Shown in pieces: positions 33,648 to 43,144 of a stretch of DNA of 64,000 bases. A program made the translations under genes and the position numbers. Source of the stretch: an uncultured Tateyamaria sp. (lineage in GTDB: Bacteria; Pseudomonadota; Alphaproteobacteria; Rhodobacterales; Rhodobacteraceae); contig NZ_CANNDS010000003.1 of the NCBI RefSeq assembly GCF_947503415.1, positions 186,001-250,000 of the forward strand, in the 5' to 3' direction. The stretch's first letter is position 1, and each line of letters starts with the position of its first letter. Under the pieces are notes generated by a model. It was given only the letters and a program-made list of their open reading frames with translations, had not been told where the DNA came from and made no database searches.

Positions 33648-33778
33648 CGGGCACTCCTTTGGCCGCAGACTGGCACGGGCGGGCAGGGACGAAAAGGGGC
33701 GAGGTGGGGTTTACCCTACTGACATCGGCAGGCAGGGTATGTCATCTGTCGAACGGGCAGACATGTTGGGAGGCTCTC

Positions 33779-34213
33779 ATGACGGACATCAAGGACGGCG
33801 ACACCGTGCGCATCCACTACACCGGGACGTTGCTGGACGGCACCGTCTTTGACAGCTCGGACGGGCGCGACCCGCTGGAGTTCGTGGTTGGGTCCGGGCA
33901 GATCATTCCGGGTCTGGATGTGGCGTTGCCGGGGATGTCGGAGGGCGAGAAGAAATCCGTGAGCATCCCGTGCGACAAAGCCTATGGTCCGATCAACCCC
34001 GCTTTGCGGCAGGACGTGCCACGCGATGCCATTCCGGAAGAAATCCCGTTGGAAGTGGGGCTGCAACTGCAGATGCAGACACCTCAGGGTCAGCCGATGC
34101 CTGTCACTGTGGTTGAGATCGGCGACAGCGAGGTCACGCTGGATGCAAATCACCCGCTGGCCGGCCAGGACCTGAAATTTGATTTCGAGGTTGTGTCTTT
34201 CGACGCTGGCTGA
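33779..34213 (+). CDS. FKBP-type peptidyl-prolyl isomerase, SlyD-like
   Basis: 144 residues. N-terminal FKBP half VRIHYTGTLLDGTVFDSS and QIIPGLDVALPGMSEGEKKSV, an insert-in-flap region (AYGPINPALRQDVPRDAIPE), and the closing DANHPLAGQDLKFDFEVVSF. This is the SlyD arrangement, without the histidine-rich metal tail. It acts in the cytosol as a folding helper. GGGAGG before the ATG at 33779 supports that start. Convergent with the small membrane-anchored hypothetical gene. Confidence 0.9.
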   Translation: MTDIKDGDTVRIHYTGTLLDGTVFDSSDGRDPLEFVVGSGQIIPGLDVALPGMSEGEKKSVSIPCDKAYGPINPALRQDVPRDAIPEEIPLEVGLQLQMQTPQGQPMPVTVVEIGDSEVTLDANHPLAGQDLKFDFEVVSFDAG

Positions 34214-34258
34214 CGCGCGTTCACGCATTCGCGGAACGACGCCCCACCCACCGTCCCA

Positions 34259-34603
34259 TCAGCCATCCGGTGCCAATCCGCGCAGTGCCTTTGCCACCGC
34301 GTCAGCCTGTGCTTGTGTGTCATCGCTCGCAAGTATCGCGTCCGCTGGCGTTCCGCCCCGGCGCACGGGCACGGCGTTGCGCGGCATCTGCCTGACCTGC
34401 ACGTCGGCAGGGGCGTCGAATTGCGCGGCGTGTGAGCGGGGCGGCACATCATGCGCGGCGGCGATAACCTGCTCGACAAAGCCCGGGTTCATGCGCAGGG
34501 CCAACAGGAGCCCCAAGCCCGTAAATGAAAAAAGCACACGTCCCAACCACTTCGACCGTCTGGCGCGGGCGGCTCTGCGGTCCAATATGCGCGCGTGGCG
34601 CAT
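34259..34603 (-). CDS. Hypothetical single-pass membrane protein
   Basis: About 114 residues: a basic start (MRHARILDRRAARARRSKW), one hydrophobic helix (VLFSFTGLGLLLALRM), then an alanine- and proline-rich tail ending AKALRGLAPDG. The positive-inside rule puts the tail in the periplasm. I do not recognise a family. No Shine-Dalgarno is visible for the ATG at 34603 or for the longer start at 34657. An AT-rich inverted repeat lies upstream at 34722. Confidence 0.5.
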   Translation of the reverse strand: MRHARILDRRAARARRSKWLGRVLFSFTGLGLLLALRMNPGFVEQVIAAAHDVPPRSHAAQFDAPADVQVRQMPRNAVPVRRGGTPADAILASDDTQAQADAVAKALRGLAPDG

Positions 34604-34721
34604 TGGGTCTTTGATGTGTCGTGGCGTGAACACTGCGGAGCACCTGACGTTGACCATCCGAAGGCGGATCTCAGGGCGGATTTGGCAGAAAACCCAACCT
34701 GCAAGTGCATGATGACCAGCA

Positions 34722-34740
34722 AAAGATTTACAAAATCTTT
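34722..34740. promoter_or_regulatory. AT-rich inverted repeat
   Basis: AAAGATTT (34722-34729) and AAATCTTT (34733-34740), eight perfect pairs around a 3-base centre, in the 34604-34829 spacer between the small membrane protein and the fabI end. Could be an operator for the membrane-protein gene. No regulator is assigned. Confidence 0.35.
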
Positions 34741-34829
34741 CGATTTACCGCGGTGTGATCAAGGATGCGGAGGAAACGCGTGGGCCTATCAAGGGCCACG
34801 TGGTGTGTCCCGAGGAGTGAGGTCCGGCA

Positions 34830-35621
34830 TTACAGATGATCGGGTTGCGGCATCCCCAGCACGTGAAAGCCACCATCCACGCGGATCGTCTCGCCCGTGG
34901 TGCAGGCACCGGCATCCGAACACAGGTACACGGCCGTACCACCCACCGCCTCAAGCGTTGCGTTAGAGCGCAAGGGCGCGTTCTGATCGGTGTGCTTGTA
35001 CGTTTTGCGCGCGCCAGCGATGGCAGAGCCTGCCAGTGTTTTCATAGGTCCGGGAGAGATGGCATTGACGCGAATGCCGTCGGGGCCCAGGTCGTTCGCA
35101 AGATAGCGTGTGGCCGATTCCAGCGCGGCCTTGGCCACACCCATCACGTTGTAGTTCGGCACAACACGGTTTGATCCGAGATAGGTCAGCGTGATCAGCG
35201 ATCCGCCGTTTTCGACCATCATCGGATGCGCCCGTCGGGCCACCTCGATGAAGGAATAAGCCGAGATATCCATGGAATGCTTGAAGTTCGCGCGGCTCGT
35301 GTTCAGGAACCGACCGGTCAATTCCGATTTGTCGGAAAAGGCCACCGCGTGGATCAGGAAGTCAATCGTTGGCCAGCGGGCTTCAAGGGCCTCAAACGCG
35401 GCGTCCAGCGATGCGTCATCGGTCACATCCACATCGACCATGAAGTCCGACCCGACGCTGGCGGCCAACGGCTCCAACCGCTTGCCGAAGGCTTCGCCCT
35501 GGTAGCTGAACGCCAATTCCGCTCCGGCTTCGTGCATCGCCTTGGCAATGCCCCATGCGATGGATCGGTCATTCGCAACACCCATCACAAGGCCGCGTTT
35601 TCCTGCAAGCAATCCCGTCAT
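34830..35621 (-). CDS. fabI: Enoyl-[acyl-carrier-protein] reductase (NADH)
   Basis: 263 residues, SDR-type FabI. Cofactor block GVANDRSIAWGIA, DVDVTDD, LIHAVAFSDKSEL and the FabI-specific active site YNVMGVAK (Tyr-x6-Lys), with SPGPMKTLAG after it. It performs the final reduction in each round of fatty-acid elongation. The ATG at 35621 is preferred to a TTG two codons upstream. Nine bases separate it from fabB, its operon partner. Presence of FabI implies triclosan-type inhibitor sensitivity unless a second reductase exists elsewhere. Confidence 0.93.
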   Translation of the reverse strand: MTGLLAGKRGLVMGVANDRSIAWGIAKAMHEAGAELAFSYQGEAFGKRLEPLAASVGSDFMVDVDVTDDASLDAAFEALEARWPTIDFLIHAVAFSDKSELTGRFLNTSRANFKHSMDISAYSFIEVARRAHPMMVENGGSLITLTYLGSNRVVPNYNVMGVAKAALESATRYLANDLGPDGIRVNAISPGPMKTLAGSAIAGARKTYKHTDQNAPLRSNATLEAVGGTAVYLCSDAGACTTGETIRVDGGFHVLGMPQPDHL

Positions 35622-35630
35622 ATTCAAATC

Positions 35631-36860
35631 TTACCCGTGATATTTCGAAAGGATCATCGATCCATTGGTGCCGCCGAAGCCAAACGAATTGGTCATCACC
35701 GAATCGAGCCCTGCATTTGCGCGCATCTCGGTCGCGATCTCTGCCGGATCAAGCGCAGGGTCGAGTGTTTCGACATTGATCGACGGTGTGATGAAATCGT
35801 GGTCAAGCATCAGGAGGCTGAAGATCGCTTCGAGCGCGCCAGCCGCGCCTTGCGCGTGTCCCGTCATTGACTTTGTGGAACTCACGGGTGGTGTCGTGCC
35901 CTGCCCAAAGACGCGGCGGACCGCTTCGATTTCGCCCACATCGCCCACCGGGGTCGATGTGCCGTGCGCGTTGATATAGCTGACCTTGCGGTCCTGCGGC
36001 AGTGTCTCAAGGGCTGCGCGCATCGCCCGTTCGCCACCTTCGCCCGAAGGGGCGACCATGTCGTGGCCGTCGGAGGTGGCCGCGTAGCCCGTCACTTCTG
36101 CATAGATCTTGGCGCCGCGCGCTTTTGCATGCTCGAGTTCTTCGAGCACGACAATGCCGCCACCGCCCGAGATCACAAACCCATCGCGGTCCGCATCAAA
36201 CGCGCGGCTCGCCTTGGCAGGTGTGTCATTGTATTTCGACGACATCGCGCCCATCGCGTCGAACAGGCAAGACAGGGTCCAATCCAGTTCCTCTGCGCCG
36301 CCTGCGAACATCACATCCTGTTTGCCCAGCATGATCTGTTCGGCCGCATTTCCGATGCAATGCAGCGAGGTCGAACAGGCGCTGGTGATGGAATAGTTGA
36401 TGCCCTTGATCTTGAAGCCCGTCGCAAGGTTCGCGCTGATGGTCGAGGACATGCACTTGGGCACCGCAAAGGGGCCGATGCGCTTGGTGGCTCCGGTTTT
36501 CAAGACGGTCTGATGCGCCGTCAGCATCGCCGACGTGGACGGCCCGCCCGAGCCTGCCACCAGTCCGGTGCGCGGGTTCACAACATCGCTTTCGTCCAGA
36601 CCTGCATCCGCAATGGCCTGCGTCATGGCGATATGCGCATAGGCCGCGCCCGGTCCCATGAACCGCAAGGCGCGCTTGTCCACGTGTTCTTTGACATCAA
36701 GTTTCAGTGTGCCCGCGATCTGGCTGCGAAAGCCGTGCTCGGCCATGTCGGGGCTGGCTTCGATGCCGGAGGTGCCGTCCTTCAGACTGGCAAGAACCTG
36801 GTCCGTGTCGTTCCCGATGGATGAAACGATGCCGAGGCCCGTTACAACAACCCTGCGCAT
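35631..36860 (-). CDS. fabB: 3-oxoacyl-[acyl-carrier-protein] synthase I
   Basis: 409 residues with the condensing-enzyme triad: Cys in SACSTSLHC, His in [11 protein letters not shown] and His in TGHAQGAAG. Start [18 protein letters not shown] at 36860 with AAGGAG upstream. FabB elongates the cis-3-decenoyl intermediate made by FabA and is needed for unsaturated fatty acids. The usual fabA-fabB junction is interrupted here by an alpha/beta hydrolase gene (36923-37744), but all four genes share one strand with short spacers. Confidence 0.93.
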   Translation of the reverse strand: MRRVVVTGLGIVSSIGNDTDQVLASLKDGTSGIEASPDMAEHGFRSQIAGTLKLDVKEHVDKRALRFMGPGAAYAHIAMTQAIADAGLDESDVVNPRTGLVAGSGGPSTSAMLTAHQTVLKTGATKRIGPFAVPKCMSSTISANLATGFKIKGINYSITSACSTSLHCIGNAAEQIMLGKQDVMFAGGAEELDWTLSCLFDAMGAMSSKYNDTPAKASRAFDADRDGFVISGGGGIVVLEELEHAKARGAKIYAEVTGYAATSDGHDMVAPSGEGGERAMRAALETLPQDRKVSYINAHGTSTPVGDVGEIEAVRRVFGQGTTPPVSSTKSMTGHAQGAAGALEAIFSLLMLDHDFITPSINVETLDPALDPAEIATEMRANAGLDSVMTNSFGFGGTNGSMILSKYHG

Positions 36861-36922
36861 GTGCGCTCCTTCATCTAAGTGTTGTCCCATGTAGGACAGG
36901 GCCGCAGGCAGGCGCAACCCGT

Positions 36923-37744
36923 TTACCCTGCGGAGGTACTTACGCCAGCAAGGAAACCGGTCATCGCGTCTGTCACCGCCGCAGGAGTCTCCACGGGCGC
37001 GCTGTGGCCCGCCCTGGGGATCGTGACCAAAGAAGATCCTGCAATTGCGGCCTGCATTTTGCGCGATTGTGCGACGGGCGTTGCGATATCGTCTTCGCCC
37101 ACGATGATCAGGGTTGGGGGCTGTGTCGTGAGGGCCTCCAGCGCGTCCAGAACGGAATCGCGGTTAAAGATCGCCTTGCCAAAGCGGTAGATCGATCCCT
37201 TGTCCAGATTGACGATGCGCTTCCGCCAGGTGGCCACTTCGCCTGTGCGCGCGGGGTCCGTAAGGAACGGTTGCGCCATCAGGATCGGCATCACCTTGCC
37301 CAGCAAGGGCCGGGTGCCGATCAGGCGCACGGCAAACAGCAGCTGGTTGTATTGCTTCATCGCACTTTGATCTTCGGCCCCGGCGGCGGTGTCGATCAAG
37401 GTCAGGCTACGGATCAACTCCGGCGCACGCAAGGCGAGCCGCACGCCCACAAACCCGCCGGTCGACATGCCCGCGAAATGAACCGGGCCGTCGCACAACT
37501 GCCGGATCAATGCGGCCGCGTCATCGACAAGGTCGTACATTCCAAACGGTGTTCTGCACTGCGCGCTTTGCCCATGCCCTCGATGATCAAAGGCGATCAC
37601 GCGATAGCAGGTAGCCAGCTCTGCGATCTGGTGGTCGAACATGCGGTGATCCATCAGGAACCCATGGGAAAAAACGACCGTCTCCGGCCCACTTCCGGTC
37701 TCAATGTAGTGCAGAGTTGTTCCGTTGACGTCGATGCTTGGCAT
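36923..37744 (-). CDS. Alpha/beta hydrolase inserted between fabA and fabB
   Basis: 273 residues. [13 protein letters not shown] oxyanion block, [10 protein letters not shown], nucleophile elbow [14 protein letters not shown] (Ser), Asp in VGEDDIATP and His in RAGHSAPVE. Resembles 3-oxoadipate enol-lactonase/haloperoxidase-like hydrolases, but context points to a lipid or acyl substrate. GGAG lies eight bases before the ATG at 37744. Its place between fabA (93 bases upstream) and fabB (62 bases downstream) is unusual and may reflect a recent insertion or a thioesterase-like task in fatty-acid synthesis. Confidence 0.85.
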   Translation of the reverse strand: MPSIDVNGTTLHYIETGSGPETVVFSHGFLMDHRMFDHQIAELATCYRVIAFDHRGHGQSAQCRTPFGMYDLVDDAAALIRQLCDGPVHFAGMSTGGFVGVRLALRAPELIRSLTLIDTAAGAEDQSAMKQYNQLLFAVRLIGTRPLLGKVMPILMAQPFLTDPARTGEVATWRKRIVNLDKGSIYRFGKAIFNRDSVLDALEALTTQPPTLIIVGEDDIATPVAQSRKMQAAIAGSSLVTIPRAGHSAPVETPAAVTDAMTGFLAGVSTSAG

Positions 37745-37837
37745 AGCTGGTTCTCCGCTGCAGACCTGCGCCGAACGCTCACGCAGCAGCGCGCGCCGGT
37801 CAAGGGACAACATCGGGAGGAACGGAAAGGAAAGGCC

Positions 37838-38347
37838 TCAGCTCTCGCTCAAAGCGACCTTCATATCCTTGACCTCATAGATCACCTCACCATCCGCTTC
37901 GACGATGCCGTCAGCGACACCCATGGTCAGGCGGCGGGTCTGGATGGCCTTGGTGAAGTCGATCTTGTAGGTCAGCATCTTGCGTTCGGGACGCACCATG
38001 CCCTTGAGTTTCACCTCACCCACCCCGAGCGCATAGCCGCGCCCTGTCCAGCCGCGCCAACCCAGATTGAAGCCGGTCAACTGCCACAGCCCATCCAGAC
38101 CCAGACAGCCGGGCATGATCGGATTGCCGGGAAAGTGGCACTCAAAGAACCACAGATCAGGCGTGATATCGAACTCGGCCGTGATGTGGCCCTTGCCGTG
38201 CGCGCCGCCATCTGCGGACACATCCGTGATGCGATCCATCATCAGCATCGGCGGCTCGGGCAATTGCGCGTTTCCGGGGCCGAACAGCTCGCCGCGGGCG
38301 CACTTCAACAGATCGTCTTTGTCGAAACTGGTGGGGTAGTTTGCCAT
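37838..38347 (-). CDS. fabA: 3-hydroxydecanoyl-[acyl-carrier-protein] dehydratase/isomerase
   Basis: 169 residues, exactly the family size. Start [14 protein letters not shown], then [13 protein letters not shown] and the active-site segment [24 protein letters not shown] with the catalytic His, plus GVGEVKLKG. It dehydrates 3-hydroxydecanoyl-ACP and isomerises trans-2 to cis-3-decenoyl-ACP, opening the route to unsaturated fatty acids with FabB. The ATG at 38347 has GAGG upstream; an ATG at 38371 would add eight residues. Confidence 0.94.
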   Translation of the reverse strand: MANYPTSFDKDDLLKCARGELFGPGNAQLPEPPMLMMDRITDVSADGGAHGKGHITAEFDITPDLWFFECHFPGNPIMPGCLGLDGLWQLTGFNLGWRGWTGRGYALGVGEVKLKGMVRPERKMLTYKIDFTKAIQTRRLTMGVADGIVEADGEVIYEVKDMKVALSES

Positions 38348-38478
38348 TCGGGCCTCGTATTCGTCGCGCATGTGTTCCCGTCAATGGGTCTGGTCCGTCT
38401 AGCACCGGGGGGGCAAAGGGTGCAAGGGCAGGGCATGGTGTCTTGTTATGTAGGCACGCGTCCGGCAGGGTTCGCGCC

Positions 38479-39264
38479 ATGGACCACATCATCAATCTCG
38501 ACCGCTATCCGCTGCACCGACCGAACACACCGGAATGGGACGAACTGGTCTCGTTTGCCAAGGACGGGTTGGCGCAGGACGGCTTGTTCAACCTGCCGGG
38601 GTTCATGACGCCGCAGGCGCTTGCATCCGTGCTGGAGCACGTTCACCCGCGGATGGCGTCAGAGAGCTTTCACCACCGGCGCTGGCATAACATTTACTTC
38701 AAGGACACTGTCGACGGCCTCTCCCCAGATGACCCGGCGCTGACCAAGGTGGAAACGGCCAATCACACGCTGTGTCACGACCAGATGCACGGCACGGCGC
38801 TGGACCAGATCTACCAATGGCCTGAATTCGCTCAATTTCTTGCGGCCGTGATGGACAAGTCGCGTCTTTACACAATGGACGACGCGCTGGCCGGGCTGAA
38901 CGTGCTGGAATACCGTCCGGGCGAGGCGCTCAATTGGCATTTCGACCGCTCGATCTTTACCACGACGCTGCTGTTGCAAGAGGCAACGGAGGGTGGCGTG
39001 TTCGAGTACGCCAAGGATTTGCGCAGCGACGAGAACCCCAACCATACAGGCATTGCCAAGCTGCTCAGCGGGACGGTCGCGACGAAACAGTTGGCGCAGG
39101 ACGCGGGCACACTGAACGTTTTTCTGGGGGTCAACACGGCGCACAAGGTTACAACCGTTGGGCCGGGCACCTCTCGGATCGTAGCGGTTCTGTCGCACTA
39201 CGACACGCCAGGACGCGCCTTCTCTGCCGAGGAACAGATGGGCTTTTTCGGACGTGTGGCATAA
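38479..39264 (+). CDS. Fe(II)/2-oxoglutarate oxygenase of the BesD/HalD halogenase group, with HxD motif
   Basis: 261 residues. The N-terminus INLDRYPLHRPNTPEW and the core NWHFDRSIFTTTLLLQEATEGGVFEY match the amino-acid halogenase group represented by BesD and HalD; the distal His and Arg are in NTAHKVTTVGPGTSRIVAVLSHYD. Halogenases carry Gly in place of the carboxylate ligand (HxG), leaving room for chloride. Here the motif is H-F-D, so ordinary hydroxylation of a free amino acid is the better prediction. It sits between fabA and irr; irr follows 73 bases later on the same strand, hinting at iron-linked control. Confidence 0.8.
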   Translation: MDHIINLDRYPLHRPNTPEWDELVSFAKDGLAQDGLFNLPGFMTPQALASVLEHVHPRMASESFHHRRWHNIYFKDTVDGLSPDDPALTKVETANHTLCHDQMHGTALDQIYQWPEFAQFLAAVMDKSRLYTMDDALAGLNVLEYRPGEALNWHFDRSIFTTTLLLQEATEGGVFEYAKDLRSDENPNHTGIAKLLSGTVATKQLAQDAGTLNVFLGVNTAHKVTTVGPGTSRIVAVLSHYDTPGRAFSAEEQMGFFGRVA

Positions 39265-39284
39265 TGCGCCTTGGGCTTTTGCGA

Positions 39285-39314
39285 TTGAATTGCAAACGGC
39301 CCGCCCTTTATATG
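39285..39314 (+). promoter_or_regulatory. Possible irr promoter
   Basis: TTGAAT (39285-39290) and TATATG (39309-39314), 18 bases apart, 24 bases before the irr start. The -35 lies inside an imperfect palindrome TTGCGATTGAATTGCAA (39280-39296). Confidence 0.4.
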
Positions 39315-39337
39315 GTATGTAAGGGAAAGAGGACACG

Positions 39338-39757
39338 ATGACCGACACGCAACACGACGTAGGTACGACATGGCTTGCAGGGGCGGGGCTGCGCCCGACG
39401 CGCCAGCGTGTGACGCTTGCTGCTTTGTTGATCGGTGATGGCCAACACCGCCATGTGACGGCAGAAAGCCTGTTCGAGGCGGCCAAGGATCAGGGCGAAG
39501 CGGTGTCGTTGGCCACCGTCTACAACACGCTGCGTGCGTTTTGCGATGCCGGGCTGATGCAGGAAGTCACGGTGGACGGGTCAAAAAGCTACTTCGACAC
39601 AAACACCCACGACCATCCGCACTTTTTCTGGGAAGACGAGGCCAAGCTGACCGATGCCCCGTCAGACGAGTTGGTGATTGCGCAATTGCCCGATGCACCC
39701 GAAGGGGCAGAGATTGCATCCGTTGATGTCGTGATACGCCTGCGCCGCAAGAAATAA
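39338..39757 (+). CDS. irr: Iron response regulator, Fur family
   Basis: 139 residues. Winged-helix start GLRPTRQRVTLAALL, recognition helix region EAVSLATVYNTLRAFCDAGL and the Irr-type metal/heme loop NTHDHPHFF. In alphaproteobacteria Irr senses heme or iron status and controls heme synthesis, iron uptake and storage. The gene usually lies next to fabA in this group, though here an oxygenase gene is between them. GAAAGAGGACACG precedes the ATG. Confidence 0.88.
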   Translation: MTDTQHDVGTTWLAGAGLRPTRQRVTLAALLIGDGQHRHVTAESLFEAAKDQGEAVSLATVYNTLRAFCDAGLMQEVTVDGSKSYFDTNTHDHPHFFWEDEAKLTDAPSDELVIAQLPDAPEGAEIASVDVVIRLRRKK

Positions 39758-39834
39758 GCGCTCAGCCTCCTTTACCAACATCTAACACATTGTCTGTAAC
39801 TCTCTGTCATTCTTCCGGCGCAGGGGTCTGAGAC

Positions 39835-40575
39835 GTGTTGGACACTGAACGAAACTCTGATCAGGGCGCTACCAAAGCGCCGCTGTCGCGATTGCTTCAA
39901 TTGCAATGCCGTGCGCTGGCGGCTGTGCCGCACGAATTTCGCGCTGTTGGGACATGGTTGAATTACAACTGTGCGCTGCTGACCCAGCTTGATGATGTCG
40001 AGCACCGTGAACGTGTTTTGGCGGATATGAACGACGCACGCACAGCGCTGGACAAGGTGATGCTTTATTTCGACCTGAACAGCGACATACCGGATGTGCA
40101 TCCGCAGGCGCTGGAATGGTTTCGCTCGTGCCTGCAGCGCGCGCCGCAGAAATCCGAACCATTCCGCAAGACGGCGAACATGTTGTCACATGTGCAGGAT
40201 GTGGTTCTGAATGATCCTGCGGCCGCGAAGAACATACACCGCGACACATCCCACTACATCATCACGCAGCTTGCGCCCGAGATCGTTGCATTGCTCGATA
40301 TTCTGAACGCTGAGGTGGAACAGCAGGAACAGGACCGCGTGCATTACGCCGAGCAGTTGCGGTCCAAGGCAGATGCCGCCGTGTCTGACATCAAGTCGAT
40401 CAGCAAGATGGTTCGCCTCATCTCGCTCAACGCGTCTGTCGAGGCGGCGCGGGCCGGCGATGCCGGGCGCGCTTTCGGCGTCATCGCGTCAGAGGTCAAA
40501 GCCATGTCCGAAGCAATTCAGACATCGGCCAACACGGTCACAGGAACGGTGCGCGACCTGTCGGACCGGTTGTAG
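39835..40575 (+). CDS. Soluble methyl-accepting-chemotaxis-like protein, short
   Basis: 246 residues without any membrane helix. The first 160 residues are helical and unrecognised. The end has the MCP hairpin-tip pattern MVRLISLNASVEAARAGDAGRAFGVIASEVKAMSEAIQTS, the CheA/CheW contact region, but the protein stops about 20 residues later, so the long returning helix of real receptors is missing. It begins with a GTG (39835) and AGGGG upstream. It might dimerise with or modulate full receptors, or use the helical bundle for another purpose. 77 bases after irr. Confidence 0.68.
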   Translation: MLDTERNSDQGATKAPLSRLLQLQCRALAAVPHEFRAVGTWLNYNCALLTQLDDVEHRERVLADMNDARTALDKVMLYFDLNSDIPDVHPQALEWFRSCLQRAPQKSEPFRKTANMLSHVQDVVLNDPAAAKNIHRDTSHYIITQLAPEIVALLDILNAEVEQQEQDRVHYAEQLRSKADAAVSDIKSISKMVRLISLNASVEAARAGDAGRAFGVIASEVKAMSEAIQTSANTVTGTVRDLSDRL

Positions 40576-40640
40576 TCGATACCGCGCGGCGCACATGTTT
40601 AGTTGTTTTTGAAATTACCCGCGGGTCGCCTCGCCACGTG

Positions 40641-41507
40641 TCAAAACCACTGACCGGGCTCCATCAGCCCAAGGTCAAGAAGCTGCCGGGAATGCCACTC
40701 AAACGGTGCCGAGTTGTGCCATTTGAACGTGTCGATGTCATAGGTGCTGCCCGGGTTCAGCTTCAACGCCTTGGCTGTCCGAAACGAACAGATGGCTGAT
40801 GTCAGGTTGTGATGCCACTGGCAGGCGTAGGTATTGTATTCTTGATCGTTGAAGGTGTGATCGTCGCGCAGCTCCAGCCCCGGTTTGGTCTTGAACAAGG
40901 ATATCCTGTCGATCTTGCGCCGCGCCTCGGGAACGTGTTCTTCAAACCGCCAACGCAACCCGCCATAGAAGTTCAACTGCCGCTCTTTCGGATGCCCGTC
41001 CTCGCCGGAGCGGGCCAAGGCGTAGTAGCCTGAACGGTCCAGATGCGCCCGATCAAGCGACACCGCGTTTGGGCAGTCCCACAGGTCATCCGCGTACAGA
41101 TCGACCACATAGGTCAGCATCGCATTGCGCCGCTCTTCGGTGTGAAAGGCCAGCATCTCGCCGACAGATCTTGTTTCGCAAAAAGGGTGAAACAGGAATT
41201 CGGCGTTGTAGCAGTAGTACATCCACGTGCCGGGCGGCACGGCCCCGATCACCCCGTTGACCGCTGTCTGCAGCGCACCCGACTTCGAGGTGTCGAAATC
41301 AATGCGTATCACCGTTTCTGCCAAATCCCGTGCCAGCTCGAACCGCGACGGCATGAATGCAATGACGTGCGTGAACCCTGCCTGCTGATGGTGCCGCAGG
41401 GTGGTGTCAACTTCCACGTCGTCCTCGGCCAGAACAACGGCCACCGACCCTTTTTTGGGGATCGCCACGTGGTCGTTTATGAAACTGTTCAGACTGTCGA
41501 AGTGCAT
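40641..41507 (-). CDS. Glycosyltransferase-like protein (GT2/GT92-like)
   Basis: 288 residues. The N-terminal part SVAVVLAEDDVEVDTTLRHHQQAGFTHVIAFM resembles nucleotide-sugar-binding starts of GT2/GT92-type proteins; later PPGTWMYYCYNAEFLFHPF and the HNLTSAICSFRTAKALKLN segment are of the kind seen in roseobacter surface-polysaccharide genes. No DxD motif is certain. GAGG lies six bases before the ATG at 41507. It stands alone, divergent from miaB. The family call is tentative. Confidence 0.55.
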   Translation of the reverse strand: MHFDSLNSFINDHVAIPKKGSVAVVLAEDDVEVDTTLRHHQQAGFTHVIAFMPSRFELARDLAETVIRIDFDTSKSGALQTAVNGVIGAVPPGTWMYYCYNAEFLFHPFCETRSVGEMLAFHTEERRNAMLTYVVDLYADDLWDCPNAVSLDRAHLDRSGYYALARSGEDGHPKERQLNFYGGLRWRFEEHVPEARRKIDRISLFKTKPGLELRDDHTFNDQEYNTYACQWHHNLTSAICSFRTAKALKLNPGSTYDIDTFKWHNSAPFEWHSRQLLDLGLMEPGQWF

Positions 41508-41624
41508 GGTCTGCCTCAATTGACTTTGTTGTCGTCAAATTTCGGTTAATCCGCCTCGCATTGCAAGATGTCGGACGGGCTGGTAGAGCGCGCATTCCAT
41601 CCAAATGTTCCGGGATAGCAACCC

Positions 41625-42947
41625 ATGTCGACGCCCAAGAAGCTCTTTATCAAGACCTACGGCTGCCAGATGAACGTCTATGACAGCGAACGGATGGCCG
41701 AGGCGCTGGGCGGGCAGGGCTATGTGGAAACGACCACGGCAGACGATGCCGACATGATCCTGCTGAACACCTGCCACATCCGCGAGAAGGCTGCCGAAAA
41801 GGTCTATTCCGAATTGGGGCGGTTCAAGGGGCTCAAGGCCGACAAACCCGATCTCAAGATCGGCGTTGCGGGCTGCGTGGCTCAGGCCGAAGGGCAGGAA
41901 ATCATGCGCCGCCAGCCGATGGTCGATCTGGTTGTCGGCCCCCAAAGCTACCACCGCCTGCCCGAGATGGAGGCGAAGACGCGTGAAGGTGAAAAGGCGC
42001 TCGACACCGATTTCCCCGAAGAAGACAAATTCGAGAAGCTCAAAGGCCGCCGCAAGGCCCAGCGTGGTCCGACGGCCTTCCTGACCGTTCAGGAAGGCTG
42101 CGACAAGTTCTGCGCATTCTGCGTGGTGCCCTACACCCGTGGCGCTGAAGTCAGCCGCCCGGTGGATCGCATCCTGACCGAAGCCCGCGATCTGGTCGAA
42201 CGCGGCGTGCGCGAGATCACCCTGCTGGGCCAAAACGTCAACGCCTATCATGGCGCTGGCCGGGACGGGTCGGATTACACCTTGGCCAAGCTGATCTGGG
42301 ATCTGGACAAGGTGGACGGGCTCGAACGCATCCGCTTCACCACCAGCCACCCCAATGACATGACGGATGACCTGATCGAGGCACATGGCACCTGTTCCAA
42401 GCTGATGCCCTACCTGCATTTGCCGGTACAATCGGGCAGTGACCGCATCCTCAAGCGCATGAACCGGAGCCACACCGCCGAAAGTTACCTGCGTGTCATC
42501 GAACGCATCCGCGACGCACGCCCCGATATCCTGATGTCGGGCGACTTCATCGTGGGCTTCCCCGAAGAGACAGAGGAAGACTTCCAGGCAACGCTCGATT
42601 TGGTGGAAGAGGTCAATTACGGCTACGCCTACAGCTTCAAGTATTCCACCCGCCCGGGCACCCCGGCGGCAGAACGCGCTCAGGTGGACGCAGCGCAGGC
42701 CGATGACCGGTTGCAACGGCTGCAATCCCTGATCACCCGCCAGCAACGCGCCATTCAACAAAGCATGGTCGGGCGCACGGTGAATGTGCTGTTCGAAAAG
42801 CCCGGAAGGTTGCCGGGTCAGATGGGCGGCAAAAGCGACTATCTGCACGCGGTTCATGTGGCCGATGCACCGGTTCAAATCGGTGATATCGCCCCCGTCA
42901 GAATCGTTGAAGCTGCGACAAATTCTCTGGCCGGTGTGATCGACTGA
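41625..42947 (+). CDS. miaB: tRNA-2-methylthio-N6-dimethylallyladenosine synthase
   Basis: 440 residues. N-terminal UPF0004 domain with [22 protein letters not shown] and [10 protein letters not shown] (three Cys for the auxiliary cluster); radical SAM motif [17 protein letters not shown] (Cys-x3-Cys-x2-Cys); C-terminal TRAM domain ending [16 protein letters not shown]. It adds the 2-methylthio group to i6A37 in tRNAs reading U-starting codons. In many alphas miaB lies close to phoH-ybeY-corC-lnt, as here, but an OmpA protein and a lipoprotein are placed between. Confidence 0.95.
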   Translation: MSTPKKLFIKTYGCQMNVYDSERMAEALGGQGYVETTTADDADMILLNTCHIREKAAEKVYSELGRFKGLKADKPDLKIGVAGCVAQAEGQEIMRRQPMVDLVVGPQSYHRLPEMEAKTREGEKALDTDFPEEDKFEKLKGRRKAQRGPTAFLTVQEGCDKFCAFCVVPYTRGAEVSRPVDRILTEARDLVERGVREITLLGQNVNAYHGAGRDGSDYTLAKLIWDLDKVDGLERIRFTTSHPNDMTDDLIEAHGTCSKLMPYLHLPVQSGSDRILKRMNRSHTAESYLRVIERIRDARPDILMSGDFIVGFPEETEEDFQATLDLVEEVNYGYAYSFKYSTRPGTPAAERAQVDAAQADDRLQRLQSLITRQQRAIQQSMVGRTVNVLFEKPGRLPGQMGGKSDYLHAVHVADAPVQIGDIAPVRIVEAATNSLAGVID

Positions 42948-43144
42948 TTGGGCCCTTTGCCGCGAAATCAGGTGAAAATTGCGCGGCTCAATTGTAAGTC
43001 GGCTGATTTTAGACACAATATCTGGTAAAAACGGGTTCACAGAACGTTAATTTTTCCCTACGGTTTTTCGCAGAGTGGCGAGGGTCGGCCTGTTTCCGGG
43101 CAAGTTGTTGATCCTTGCGGGGGACCAACAAAAAGGGACAGGCT

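Noticed and set aside
36707-38608. 633-codon plus-strand open frame
   Set aside because: Runs opposite fabB, the hydrolase and fabA; Cys/Arg/Pro-rich translation without domains.
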